NCBI GenBank assembly: GCA_963082975.1
Contig: OY720346.1
Span: forward strand, 31,614,720-31,678,719
DNA length: 64,000 nt
Direction of reading: 5' to 3'
Origin: Labia minor
Taxonomy: Eukaryota > Arthropoda > Insecta > Dermaptera > Spongiphoridae
Shown here: piece by piece, positions 11,979 through 23,997 of the stretch
Layout: the number at the start of each line of letters is the position of its first letter
Numbering within the stretch: position 1 is the stretch's first letter
Position numbers and translations under genes: made by a program
The notes under the pieces: generated by a model
Database searches by the model: none
What the model was told of the DNA's origin: nothing
The model's input: only the letters and a program-made list of their open reading frames with translations

Positions 11979-12580
11979 CTGGAGTGTCTCCAGTGGACTA
12001 TCTCGCAAATTTGAATTGGATTAATTAACATATATTATATTTAAATTAAATTGAATTAATTAAATTATAAATTAAAATTAATAGATAATATTTATTAAAC
12101 CAGCGCGTGTTTGGCTCTTTGATGATATCACCACGTCACGTACTGGAGCGTGATTGCCAGTCAACGTGTTAAAAAATTAATTGTGGTACTTTCAGCGACT
12201 CAATCAAGCTGAAATTCTTTATATAGCAGTTGTATACAATTTTTAATCATGTGAGAAACTATGAAACATATATCTTTATTTTTACGGTCGGTTTGGGGGG
12301 AAAGAATGAAAACGTGGTAGGTAATGACCCTCTTCCGGATGAGTTACATTTCTCAAATGTTGATATTAAACTAAGAATTTTGAATAATGCCCGTGTACCA
12401 AATTTCATGATTCTAGCTCAAACCGTTTTTACGTAATCTTGTCTACATACAGACATACAGACAGAGACATTTTTCTCAACCTTAGTGAAAATGATTCAGG
12501 GGCCTTCAAAACGTATTAAAACATCAAAATCTCGAAAATTTTCGTGATCGCAATACTCTCTCTGGCTAGATAGTAAAAAT
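11979..12580 (+). mobile_element. Dispersed family B, full-length copy
   Basis: One of three near full-length copies (others 42757-43360 plus and 17739-18341 minus). It begins TCTGGAGTGTCTCC and ends with an inverse of ACTATCTCGC, giving terminal inverted repeats of about 10 bp. Shared landmarks include AACCAGCGCGTGTTTGG, GACCCTCTTCCGGATGAG, CTAGCTCAAACCGTTTTT and TTTTCGTGATCGCAATACT. Short open frames across it (12230-12436 and counterparts in other copies) are repeat sequence, not genes. Confidence 0.75.
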
Positions 12581-13440
12581 AAAACTAATAGGAAATTGGT
12601 TTACTCTTCTAGTATGTAATGAAGTTAAGATTTTTTAAGATTATTTTATTGTAGATTAATAATTCGGCTTACTTGCATATATTTTATATTCAGTTCTGTA
12701 TGTTGTTTGAAGTTATTTCATTTTGTTAATATTAATAAGTTAAATCAAAATCAATATTAAATATATTTTGTATAATGAATTAAATTTGTGAATTTTCGAA
12801 CCGATAAAGTTTTATAAAATTCATAAAATTTCTTTCATTATAAACTGATAATTTTATTTTATATTTTTATGAGATATTTGATTAATATGTTTAATTGAAT
12901 CTAAAGAAAATTATTCAATTATAATTGTGAATTAATTTTCAATTATTTATTTTATTAAGAACTTTTTGGTCATCTTTGGCAGAAAGATATTTTTTAAAAA
13001 GATGACTTGCCACGGACCAAGGTATTTGCGCATTAAAAATTCGTCCACGCCGAACCGAATTTTCTTTGATATATCGACTCTGATCGAATCGCATTCGTTC
13101 GACCTCGGTTTATTTGTTGCGCTTCGGTTCAACGTCCAAACTCGAAAATTCATTTAGTTTCGACTTGCTTCATTCTATTTCTGTTTCTATCCTGAACATG
13201 CCTTTATATTCCTTAAACTTTGTTATTCGCTTACTCAGAAGTAATGAGATTTTATATTTGTGATTTTTATATAATCTAAATAGATTAATTGATTTCTGAA
13301 AGCAAATGGACTATGAAGAGTTTTCATAAACTAAACAATTCAGTCACAGGCGTATTTAAAATTATTTTGATATTTTGTTGAATAACAGAATGTAACCAGA
13401 TCTAGTTTTTCCTTATATTACGTTTAAGTTAGGACGTTAA
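12581..13440. other. Spacer with one G/C-richer island
   Basis: 13000-13160 is clearly richer in C and G than its surroundings and open on both strands. Neither translation is recognised, and no splice or promoter pattern was convincing. Confidence 0.4.
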
Positions 13441-13442
13441 TA

Positions 13443-14354
13443 CACCCTCCATTCCAAAAGAAACCGAACTTTTAAAAAAAAATAGTATCACTAATGCTAT
13501 CTGTTGTAATATTTTACCCATAGATGGCTTAGTCCCTCATTGACAACTGGTATAAATTTCATGACATCTGGATGCATACAACAAAAGTTATTACGTTTCA
13601 AATGTCAGTGTGTTTTGTACATCGGTCGGAAAATGAGTTTCAAACAAAGAGCTGTAATTGATTTTTGTGTTAAACTTGGTAAAACTTTTCCTGAAACGCA
13701 CCAAATGCTACATAATGCATATGGTGTTGATTGTCTATCCCGTACGCAAGTTTACGAGTGGTTCGGGCGATTCAAATCGGGTAGAGAGACGCTGGATGAT
13801 GACGAAAGATCAGGCCGTCCCAGAACCGGATTTTTACGATTCAAAAGGAATTATCCACAAAGAATTTGTTCCATCCGGCCAGACAGTCACTGGAGAGTTT
13901 TACTTGGGCGTCATGAAGCGTTTGCTGGCAAGAATTCGTCGTATTCGGCGAGAATATCGAGAAATCGGCAGTTGCACTCTTTTGCACGATAATGCACCAT
14001 CACATCGTTCGCGACTTGTAACTGAATTTTTGGTCAAAAATCACGATATTCCTTTGCATCGTTCACCTATTCACCAGATCTGGCTCCGTGTGACTTCTAT
14101 CTGTTCCCTAAACTGCATTTGGCGATGAAAGGAAAGTGGCATGCATCGATTGAAGCCATTGAGAAGGCGACGACCGACGTCCTAAAGACCATTCTAATAA
14201 AGGATATGGAGAAGTTTGACAACTTGTTGGAGCGTGCAAATTTGTGTATCGATGCAGAAGGGGAATAAATTGATGAATAAAAATGATTTGTTCCAAAATG
14301 TACATTGGTTTTTTGTTTTTTTAAAAAGTTGGGTTTCTTTTGGAATGGAGGGTG
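13443..14354 (+). mobile_element. Internally deleted mariner element with matching TIRs
   Basis: The terminal repeats CACCCTCCATTCCAAAAGAA (left) and their inverse (right) match over about 37 bp with few differences. They are flanked by TA on both sides (13441-13442 and 14355-14356), the target of Tc1/mariner elements. At 912 bp it is about 0.4 kb shorter than a complete mariner. The loss falls inside the transposase. Confidence 0.9.
13633..14268 (+). pseudogene. Mariner transposase with internal deletion and frameshifts
   Basis: The N-terminus carries the mariner helix-turn-helix (MSFKQRAVIDFCVKLGKTF, then RTQVYEWFGRFKSGRETL and DDERSGRP). After about residue 65 the frame jumps directly to the middle of the catalytic domain (KGIIHKEFVPSGQTVTGEFY). 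It then reads LLHDNAPSHRSRLV with the second catalytic Asp. After another frame change come DLAPCDFYLFPKLH with the third Asp and the natural C-terminus. The segment with the first catalytic Asp is deleted. It cannot encode active transposase but keeps both ends, so it could be mobilised only in trans. Confidence 0.88.
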
Positions 14355-14356
14355 TA

Positions 14357-15121
14357 TATATTTTGATTTACTTTTTCTTATTTTCTTATTTTTATTTTTT
14401 TTAACTTAATCAAATAATTAATTATAAGAGAATAAATAACCCCTGAATCTACCTCTGATATTCATTTTTTATAATTTTGACTTTCTAAAATGGACTATGA
14501 AAAAATATCACTTAAGATTTCCCTAGAGACTACAATTTTAATTTGAATCCTTACAATTATTCCCGTATAGTATTTGATAAAACTTATCTATATTCCCTTT
14601 ACAGGTATTTACAGGTATCCCACAGATATTTTTATCTATTGTAAACTTTATAATAAATATTTTTTTTATCTAGGTTAATTTATTTTTAATTAATTTAATA
14701 ACACTTTACATAACATTTATCTCTCCCAACATTTTTTTTCATTTTATAGTTTTGAATTAACTGATTTAATTTATTTATAAATGTATATGCAATTTATCAC
14801 ACTTAAAAAAATTTGTATATTATTATATAATCAAACACATAATATTCAAGTAATGCTTTAATTTATATAGTTTAAAAACAAAAGATATTCATAATGAAGT
14901 ATATATATTGGTAATTATCTTTAACTTAGTATCTATTTAGTTAGCTTGAATTGATATATAATTTATATTAAATCATTGAGCATGTATGGGAAAAGTATTT
15001 GGAAAAGGGAGGGATAGGGAGAATGTAAAGACTTTCGAAAGCAGTTTTAATGTCAAATGTTTATCAGTATTTCATAAATCTCTTTAAGTTAAGTGAAATA
15101 AGAGTATGTATTGAATAATAC
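14357..15121. other. AT-rich spacer or intron of the transporter gene
   Basis: Lies 3' of the last recognised transporter exon on the minus strand. No further conserved transporter exon was found here. Confidence 0.4.
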
Positions 15122-15898
15122 CTCATGAGATCCATCAAAGTATCAGCGGTTGTAACATTTCTGGAAGAACCTGAACGAGCGATTTCAGAAGAATCTCCTT
15201 GACCTGGATGAATAACTATGGAGAGAATCATTCCAAGGCAGATAGCAAAGCAAGTTGTTGTAAAATAAAATGCGATTGCTCGTGTTCCAATTTTGGAAGA
15301 TAAACTGAGATCAAGTGAACCGATGGCAGCCACCAAGGATGAGATTATTAAAGGTAAGATCAAGGCTTTTAACATCTGATGACAAACAAAGAAATTGCAA
15401 ACTTACATAACATTGAAATGGTGATTGAATAAAATATAATATAATTACTTGATTGAAAAATTTTCAGAAAGGACAGAATCTTAATTGAAATAGAGTTTGG
15501 AAAATTCATAATAATTTTATTATATAAAATTAACTATTAAAAAAATGAATAAGTTTTAAGTTTTTCCTCTCTTTCTGTTCTTTTAATCAAATTTAAATTT
15601 ATTTCAAATTTATTTTACAATACTATGCTGATTTATTTTAAATTAAAGTACCTGAAGAAATATTTCTCCAACAAATGTAATGTACATAATCTCACGAGGT
15701 GTAAATTTTGTATCTCTTGAATGGCGGAGACAAATTCCAAAAATTACTCCTGCAAGTACCCCGGTCACAGTGAAAAAAGTCAATGCATTTGATTTAAGAA
15801 ATTTAATGGTTTTTTGTTTGAATGATAAAAGTTCATGTCTTTGATGAGATGTTTCCATATCTAATGATTCTGCTCCTCCGTTTCCTGATAACGGTCTC
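15122..15898 (-). CDS. Excitatory amino acid transporter (SLC1), N-terminal exons
   Basis: Two minus-strand exons, 15898-15652 and 15375-15122, join in phase 0 (consensus donor and acceptor). They read through SFKQKTIKFLKSNALTFFTV, PREIMYITFVGEIFLQ and MLKALILPLIISSLVAAIGS to IHPGQG. This is the N-terminal region (first three membrane segments) of Na+-dependent glutamate/aspartate transporters, plasma-membrane carriers that clear glutamate. The first exon contains a possible start ATG (15858-15856) giving METSHQRHELL; upstream the frame stays open to an acceptor at 15899, so an earlier 5' exon exists. A donor after 15122 leads to later exons. The C-terminal transport core (HP1, HP2, DRxRT-type motifs) was not found down to position 1. 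The gene is therefore a fragment, has very long introns, or is split. Confidence 0.88.
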
Positions 15899-17159
15899 CT
15901 GAAATTAGCAAACAAAAGAAAAATTAATAAATATTAAAAGTAAACATTTTGGATGGTTTAATAATAAAATTATGAAGGAAGTAAGCAAGATGTAATAAAT
16001 TAATAAAGAATATGAATTATTATGAATTTAGATAAATGTGATAAAAAATAATATAGATTTATTTTAAAAAAGTCAATGCATATAATAAGAATAAATTTAA
16101 AAATATATATTTTTAATTATATTAAATTTATTGTTACACAATTTATTCAATCAGTTTTATATAAATAAGAAAGTACGAAAATAAATTGCGATTTTCAATT
16201 TTTTTTACAGGGTATAGAAGGGGAAGTCGCTAATTAGAAAGGGAGGTCAACCAATCTTCACCAGCTTATCCTCTATGATTTCACTTGAAAATTTGATAAA
16301 AATCCCTTTTTTTCAATCGAAATTTATATAATATTTGTTAAAATTAATGTTCCAATATTTGATTGGAATTGTGTGGCTTAATTTAAAACTTGCTAATTTT
16401 TTAAAGTTGAAAATAAAACCATAAATGTATGAAAAAAAAAATATTAATAAAATATAAAAAGAAATGAACAAAGATATACTTATATATATAATAGGGCCCA
16501 GATAAGGATCCTATAATGAATTTACTAAAAAAAAATTGAAAGTAATGTTAAGTAAAGATGACCCCTGTAGAATGCTTGAAAATTTGCTAATTTATATATT
16601 TTATTTTTTTATTATTGATTTCAATTAAATTTTTGATATATTTTATCTTATAGAGATAGACAAATTTATATATTAATTGCCTAATATAGAAAAAAATCAA
16701 AGGTAAATCTACAAATTCTTATATTAAACATTTTTCGATTCAAATATAATTTAAAGAGATTAAAGAGAAGTCTATCCACCTGTTTACATGAAATCATCAA
16801 AATTATTTTACATTCTCCACAGTCTTAAAATAAATATTTCAGAAATTGGTAAGAGGGTATCACTTTAATTTAATATACGACATTAAAACGATCATTAAAA
16901 TTTAAAATATTTTAAATGCATGATGTATATTTAATTAATTTTACATCAAAAGTTAAGATTGATTAAAAAAATTAAAATTAAATATAGTTTCTTTCAAATC
17001 ATAAAACTAACCAAGGATTTTTGGTTCAATTTAAATCATAAATTTTATTTTTAATATAGAAAACTACGTAATAAATAGATAATATTTTTAAAACAAAAAA
17101 AAATCGGAGTATTTAATATTCTTTTAAAAATTATTGAAATATATAACACTATTTTAATA
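15899..17159. other. AT-rich spacer, probably intron of the transporter gene
   Basis: No conserved coding or repeat segment recognised. A modest patch at 16205-16280 has more G but no recognised identity. Confidence 0.4.
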
Positions 17160-17276
17160 TTTTTTACTATCTCGCCAGAGATAGTATTGCGATCACGAAA
17201 ATTTTCGATGTTGAGATTTTGATGTTTTTATACGTTTTGAAGGTTCCTGAATCATTTTCACTAAGGTTGAGAAAAA

Positions 17277-17317
<41 letters not shown>

Positions 17318-17342
17318 AGACAAGATTACGCAAAAACGGTTA
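17160..17342 (-). mobile_element. Dispersed family B, truncated copy
   Basis: Carries only the terminal portion TTTTTACTATCTCGCC through CAAGATTACGCAAAAACGG. A (TG)16 tract at 17281-17312 expands the site where other copies have a few ACA/TGT units. It lies 0.4 kb from the full copy at 17739. Confidence 0.7.
17281..17312. repeat. (TG)n microsatellite
   Basis: Sixteen uninterrupted TG units inside the truncated family B copy. Confidence 0.95.
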
Positions 17343-17738
17343 AATAATATACATTTAAAATTAAATACTCAAAATGAATATAATAAATCGTTCTCTCGAA
17401 AATATATTTCATTAACAAATATGTTTTAATGTAATAAAAAATTAATTAAATAAAAATAATTTTTTTAATACATTCTGGAAATCAAAAATAATTTATAATT
17501 TTATTATTCATTTGTTTATCGATCAACTTCACCAAAGACCACATCGATTGAACCTAAAACATCAATTTATTATTAAGAATTATCAACATTAACAATGATA
17601 CTGTCCCTATATATTGTTTTTCCTTCACCTAATCAACCACGGCAAAAATCTTTTCATGTCTTAAAATCATAATAGAGGGTTTTAAATTGTTTCTAAGTTT
17701 AAAATAAGTCTAAAATAAATCAAATATTTTTAGGCATG

Positions 17739-18341
17739 TTTTTACTATCTCGTAAGAGATATTATTGCGATCACGAAAATTTTCGATGTTGAGATTTTGA
17801 TGTTTTTATACGTTTTGAAGGTTCCTGAATCATTTTCACTAAGGTTGAGAAAAATGTCTGTGTATGTGTGTGTGTGTATGTATGTATGTAACCAAGATTA
17901 CGCAAAAACGGTTTGAGCTAGAATGATGAAATTTGGTACATGAGCATTATTCAAAATTCGTAGTTTTCTATCAACTTTTGAGAAATGTAGTTCAACCGGA
18001 AGAGGGTCATTACCTACAACGTTTTGATTTTTTTCCTCTAAAGTGACCGTAAAAATAAAGATATATGTTTGATAATTTTTCACATGATTAAAGATTGTAT
18101 AAAACTGCTATATATAGAATTTCAGCTTGATTGATTCGCTGAAATTACCAGAATTAATTTTTTAACACTGCAATTCTCACGCGCCAACATGTGACGTGGT
18201 GCCATCAACAAAAAGCCAAACATGCGCTGGTTTAATATTTATTATTTATAATTTATAATTAATTAAATTTAATTTAAATATAATATATTATGTTATTTAA
18301 TCCAATTCAAATTGCGAGATAGTCGAGTGGAGACACTCCAG
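17739..18341 (-). mobile_element. Dispersed family B, full-length copy
   Basis: Reverse-orientation copy of the 11979-12580 element, from TTTTTACTATCTCG to GAGTGGAGACACTCCAG. All family landmarks are present, with a variable TG-rich stretch at 17856-17890. Confidence 0.75.
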
Positions 18342-18611
18342 CTAATTTAATTATAGGTTCCTTATTTTTTTTTGTTTTCGATTTTGATGCGGTTTGAATC
18401 CTCATACTTAAAAACGAGTGTTTTTCTGAATTTTCTTTGGAATATTTTATTGAAAAGATTTCTATTATTTCTATATAATCATATTAACATGCTAGTTAAT
18501 TAATCTATAAATCGATCGAATTATATTCGAAGAAAAAGTATCTAATCTTTCAATTTAATTATTTTATATTAGCAAAAGTTATATTTAAATATCTATGTTT
18601 GTATATTTGTA

Positions 18612-19149
18612 CACGAGGGCAGGTCAATAAGTCCGTGTTTTTTTTTTAAAATGAAACGCATGTTATTGGATAAAACATTATTTTATTTTTCAACGTAGTC
18701 TCCTTTGAGCTCTATATACTTCTTCCAACGTTTTTCTAATTTTATTCCTTCCAAAAAATAAGATTTGCCGAGAACATCAAAATAGATTTGTTTGTGAGAT
18801 GATTTCATCGTTGGAGACAAATCTCTTTCTGCCGAGCCATTTCTTCAGGTTCGGAAACAAGAAATAGTCACTCGGGGCTAAATCTGAAGAATAGGGTGGA
18901 TGAGGGAGCAATTCGTATCTCAATTCATGGATTTTTGTCATGGAAATTCACTTTTTTCATTTTCTTCTGAAATCATCAGGTAGTCTGCTTTTAATGGATG
19001 TCAAATAAAAACTAAAAGACCCAGGTGGTTCAAATTAATTACATTACAGGAGTCAGCAGATATATAGTTTCCTGCTGACATGCGCAGTATTGTCATTTCA
19101 TTTAAGAGACGGAAATTCAAAAAGTCACGGACTTATTGACATGCCCTCG
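18612..19149 (-). mobile_element. Mariner-derived element, internally deleted
   Basis: The ends are inverse copies of CGAGGGCANGTCAATAAGTC CGTG, with TA following the right end. On the minus strand the interior encodes pieces of a mariner C-terminus: PHPPYSSDLAPSDYFLFPNL followed by a Lys-rich tail near EKRWKKYIELKGDYVEK. The N-terminal half is gone (538 bp in all). A lone end of the same family lies at 49173-49208. Confidence 0.8.
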
Positions 19150-20359
19150 TACCTATGTTATTCTGATCTTGAAGACAATTCACAGTATGTTTATTAAATA
19201 ACTTAATGAGGCTTTTTGGAGTTGAATAATCAATCACTTTTTTGGGTATAATAAATTTAATCATTTATATTTAAATAATTAATTAACAAGAGACACTATA
19301 TAGCAAAGAATTACAAAATCAAAGCGCATTGCAATGATTCAAATAGCTTTCTCAATCTGACTTTGTTACCATAAGAATAGTTAGTTAAATATTGTTTTAT
19401 TTATAATTATTTTTATTATAATATGTTTGAGGTCACGAATTCGATCTACCAGCTTTGTATTTACAATAAATAAAATTTTTTTTATGAAATTATAGTAAGA
19501 GTTAATTTAAAATTTTGTAAAATTGAATTCTAAAAGTGTTTTGCTTAGAAAATCAAATTCTAATACTCCGAATAAAGACTATAGTGTATAAGTATAAACA
19601 GTAAAATGATTATTATATTTATATTTTTATTATTGCTTAATATATGGAAAAATTACTATATGCACCACTCTTTAGATTATGTATAAAATATATAAATGTA
19701 AGATGACATCTTAAAAATGTCCACACACAAATAATCTATTTGAGAATTTGTTATCAAACTAGTTATTTAGAAAATAATGATTTTTTCAAATACTAAATTA
19801 TTTAGTGATATTTCTTCAAAGTAGAATAAACAAATGTTCATCACTTTTTTGCGTTACGTACTTTAAAATACTTTTATCTTGGCTTCAAAAAAGTTGTACG
19901 AGCACATTGCACCTAATAATAAATTAGTTAACTAGTGGCTAGGGCGGGGACTGGATTTATACAGAGAGGAGGTGTAATTGCGGGTAGTGAAGTCATTTTA
20001 ATTTTTGCTAATCTACTTGTGGAGAGCAGTAGAGGGGGGGATTGGGGGGAAAATGTTTTATATTATTATTTTTTCATTGAATGTTCTCTTGAGACACTTG
20101 GAACTTCGATTCAATTAAATGACGGTGAAATATAAACAATATCATAAATGAAATGAAATATTATTATCCTACAAAGGTTGTTATATTTTATGAAATCGTT
20201 CAAATAAAAAGAATTTTTTTTTTTTCAAATCAGGGAAAAAACGTGTTTGTTGTAATGTGAGTCGAAATCACCAAAAAATTACTCACAATTCTGGTTTATT
20301 TGCCTCCTGCATTTTTATTGAATTGAAGATCTTTTCTCATCCACTGATGTTGTTTTGCA
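19150..20359. other. AT-rich spacer
   Basis: Includes a G-rich patch at 19932-20050 of unknown origin. No gene recognised. Confidence 0.4.
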
Positions 20360-20545
20360 GATCAGAAGTGAGGTCACTACTATATCTTGCGCGTTTGTCG
20401 AAGAGAGTCTGGTTGACTGGCTCACCTTCAATTGCTGGCAGCCGGAGACCCGACCGCACTGCCAATGGACATTTCTACGCAAGCGCAGTGCCAATGTTTC
20501 CGCTCGAAGCCACTCATCATTCATTCCATTCATTCATAATTTGGG
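20360..20545 (-). promoter_or_regulatory. GC-balanced island with splice donor, candidate first exon
   Basis: About 185 bp near 50 % G+C in an otherwise AT-rich region. On the minus strand it contains the strong donor CAATTGAAG|GTGAGCC (exon end at 20426) and an element like GCACTGCGCTTGCG, similar to NRF1-type promoter sites. It lies 4.5 kb upstream of, and in the same orientation as, the transporter exons that need an upstream exon. I infer a first exon or promoter of that gene. Open frames in several frames are by-products of the base composition. Confidence 0.4.
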
Positions 20546-22118
20546 ATATATATATATATATATATATATATAATTGGATTTAAAAAGAGAGAGGATCATA
20601 CCCGATTAGTCAATGCGAAATAAATTAAGTCTAAAGAAGGTATTATAATATAGTAAGATGAAAAATAAAGTAAGAGGGCAGTTGCAAAGGGCACTAAAAT
20701 AACATTTTCGGGGAGGGGGTGGGTTAAAAAAGAAATTAATTTATTAATAAAATTAATTAAAAAATTACAAATTTAAATGATTAGTTATTATTTAAGTAGT
20801 TGTTTTTTAAGTTTTCAAAATTAATACATCTAATAAATTAACATTTCGCAATATTAAACATCAATTATTATATCATCTTTTCTCACATTATATATATATA
20901 TATATATATAAAAGGTTTTGTAGCCTTGACTACTCCAGCTGCTGCATCTAGTGACATAATTAAACTTGTTTTGATAAACAAAACAGTCCATTATGTAAAA
21001 TTGTATAAATTTGACAGCTTAAATACAACTTATATACTAAACATATAATTACATTATGCTTTTAATAACGTGCAAGCTTACCTATATCTATTTCTAACTC
21101 TATCTATCAATTTATGCACACACATAAGTAAGAAAAGTTTTTTTACAATGCTTCTAATTTAAATTTTTTTTTATTAAATAAACTAAATAGTTTACATGCG
21201 TGTAATATTTATATAGATAGGAAAGTATTGATACAGTACATTAATCATGATACATTAGATATAAAATATACAAATACTATAATATTTAGATTTTTTTTAG
21301 TCTCATCACACTCAAAAACACACATAATGTATTCATTTTTTATAAACTGTTTTTGTCCTCTGCATCCTTTTGTGGCGCTTGTAACGTTCTCTTGTGCCCA
21401 CACTTTAAATCGTAGAATTCCTTTTAAAATTCTAATTAGAATAAAAGAACACAGGTTTATATATATATATATATAAGATATATACTTATTAATATGATAA
21501 ACATGTATATATATATATATGTATAATATAAAAGTATTATAATTGAAAGTATTTCACAAACTGATATATATGCAGCACATACAACTTTATGAACAATCTG
21601 AATCATTAATATAATTGTTTAATTTTTAAAGTCGAATTTCTAATTCGGATAATTGAAAATAGCCGTCTCTAAATTACATTTCACCAAAATTAAAAATTAT
21701 GATCATTCAAAGAAAAAGATATAAGATATTATCTAAATTAGAACTTAAATGATCTCAGATAATTTTAAAATATTTATTCTTTAGCATCTATATTATTCAG
21801 AATTTTTATTAATAAAACATCTGGGAATGCTAGGAAGCATTACTATCAACGAACTTTTATTCATATTTATCACAAAATTGCATAAATAATTCCATTGATA
21901 TGATTTTAATATATTGTGAGAATTAGATAAATAATGTAGAGAGCAAAAAATATTTAAAAATAGATATTTATTTAAATGAAATAAAATTATTTAATTTACA
22001 GAATGAAAATATATTATTATAATTTATAATAAATAATAATTAATATAATTTAAATAATTTATAATTATAATTATAATGATAAGATCGAAGATGCGCTGAA
22101 AACATCGCTTATTTATAA
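20546..22118. other. AT-rich spacer with TA microsatellites
   Basis: (TA)n tracts lie at about 20547-20572, 20889-20910, 21457-21473 and 21508-21522. No gene recognised. Confidence 0.5.
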
Positions 22119-23940
22119 CTCCTTCGTCGCTCTTCACATCTAGACGGGGGCTCCGCCCCCTGTACCCCCTAGTGGTACATAGTATTTGGTTGAAAGTAGT
22201 AAAAGGTTTTCATCCATTTTGTTTCAATCAATGTATAACATAAAACATTCATTTCTTATTGTGTGATTATTTAAAATATATTTTAATTTAATCAGTAAAT
22301 TAATTATATATATTTTTATTGAATATGTTATAACTATCTACTCGAAAGTTCTTGGCAGCTACAACCACATTTCTCCAAGTGTCCTTATCCTGAGCCTCTG
22401 TTCCATCTTTCTTACGTCATTCCCTGGTGTCCTCATCTTTGGCCCATAAATGCTGGGAAGAATCCTATTCTCAAATACTCTGAATCCACTCTCATCTCCT
22501 AAGATCATAGACCATGTCTCACACTCATATAATACAACAGACAAAATAATTGTTTTATATATTTTAATTTTCATTCCCTTTTATAATAGTTTTGATGAGA
22601 TAAGCCTCTTTACTGCATGATAACAGGCGTTTCCCGATTGCAACTTCGATTTCAATTCTTCTCAAATATTATTATCCTTCGTGATTACATTCAATTTTTC
22701 TACATATTCAAATTCTACATTTTGTATGTTAATACTGCTCCTGTTTGTTTCTAAATATATTTATTTATCATTATTAATTTCAAACCTCATCTCTTTTCCT
22801 ACCTCGATTAATTTTTCCTCGCTATCTGTAATTGCAATTGCCGAATCTCCTATTATATTTAAGTCGTCTGGGTCACCTAATATTTTATAATTGATTTCCG
22901 CATCTTACTCTTTCTTTACTACCTTCAAGATATATTTTAAGATCAAAATTTGAAAAAGTTTATCCGGATCTATTGAGTCATGCGTAGGTTTTACTAAAGT
23001 CTACAAATAATTAGTGAACAGAGATATTGAATTCGCGGTTTTTTTAATATCTGTCATAATGAAAATATCTTAATTAATGTTGATCGATTTGGCATGAACC
23101 CGCAATGATATCGTCTAATATTTCCTCCGCCTATAGTTATAAGTATTGTATATGTTATAATAGAGTATAATATTTCTTGATCATTTCATTTTGATATTTT
23201 AATTTCATTGCTTGATTTGTATTGAATATTTTTAATTATAATAAAATTTGAGAAATGCAAAGTTAGAGACTTGAGACAATTTATAAAAATTAATTTATAA
23301 AAATTAACGGTATAAAAGTATTGATAAAACTAAAGATAAATTAACAATATATACATTCATTAATAGTATTAATTTAAATTAATGGATTTATTTGATTTTT
23401 TATTATTAAGTTCATTTATTAATTTTTTTAGATCATAGTTAATTCCCTCCCTTAAAATAAAAGAAGTATTCAAATATAGAAAGAATAAATACAAAATAAT
23501 TTAAGTTAAATATGATTTAAATATTTTATTATATTAATTAAAATGAGAACTTTTAGAATAAATTATTTAATTGAAATGATATTTGAATATTAGAATTTAA
23601 AATAAAAAGTTAAAATTTATAATAATTCTTTGATTGCTAGTTATATACATTGTGTAAAATGAGTCCGCCAGTCAGTGGGCCACGCCTGGCTCTTGAATGA
23701 ACAACACGGAGAACTATATAAACTTTAAAAAATTAAATTCTGCGGTTATTGATTAGAATTAGATATTAATAAAATCTATAGCCTATGTTACCATAGAGAT
23801 ATATAAGAATATTGTGATGTAATTTCATAGAAATCGTTTCTTATTTTTTGATGTTCATAATTCTAAATTACCGGTAAAGTGTCGGTTAAGTAGGAAATTT
23901 CTTTTTTGTTTGTTTCTATGACAGCAAAAAAGTAAACAAA

Positions 23941-23971
<31 letters not shown>

Positions 23972-23997
23972 CAAACACTCTCCTTTATATATATAGA
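22119..23997 (-). mobile_element. Helitron, minus strand, with captured RT fragment
   Basis: On the minus strand the 5' end is TCTATATATATAAAGGAGAG near 23997, followed by tandem TATG units. The 3' region near 22119-22170 carries GGGGGCGGAGCCCCCGTC and GAGCGACGAAGGAG. Most of the body matches the second copy at 49851-51999. The exact CTAG 3' terminus is missing here, so this copy is truncated by a few bases or mutated. No Rep/helicase is present, so it is non-autonomous. Confidence 0.7.
22330..22910 (-). pseudogene. Non-LTR reverse-transcriptase C-terminal fragment
   Basis: Read on the minus strand in linked frames, it shows a decayed polymerase motif (GDPDDLNIIG, usually ADD), then EKLIEVGKEMRFEIN and QSGNACYHAVKRLIS. 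The frame at 22574-22359 gives KIYKTIILSVVLYECETW and RVFENRILPSIYGPK. This order is typical of the endonuclease/RT LINEs annotated in insects. It is carried within the Helitron at 22119-23997 and duplicated in its sister. Confidence 0.75.

Noticed and set aside
12966-13157. Open frames on both strands in the G/C-richer island
   Set aside because: Neither translation shows a recognisable domain and no splice or start context supports them.
20257-20583. Plus-strand 108-codon frame across the GC island
   Set aside because: It runs into a TA microsatellite (Tyr-Ile repeats) and no family is recognised. The minus-strand first-exon reading explains the base composition better.
22681-22890. Plus-strand frame repeated at 50566-50838
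   Set aside because: Its presence in both copies reflects the Helitron duplication; the opposite strand carries the reverse-transcriptase motifs.
23943-23974. Regular short repeats that could suggest an array of spacers (CATA, GATA, TGTC tracts)
   Set aside because: They are simple microsatellites or Helitron leaders without repeat-spacer structure; no CRISPR array.
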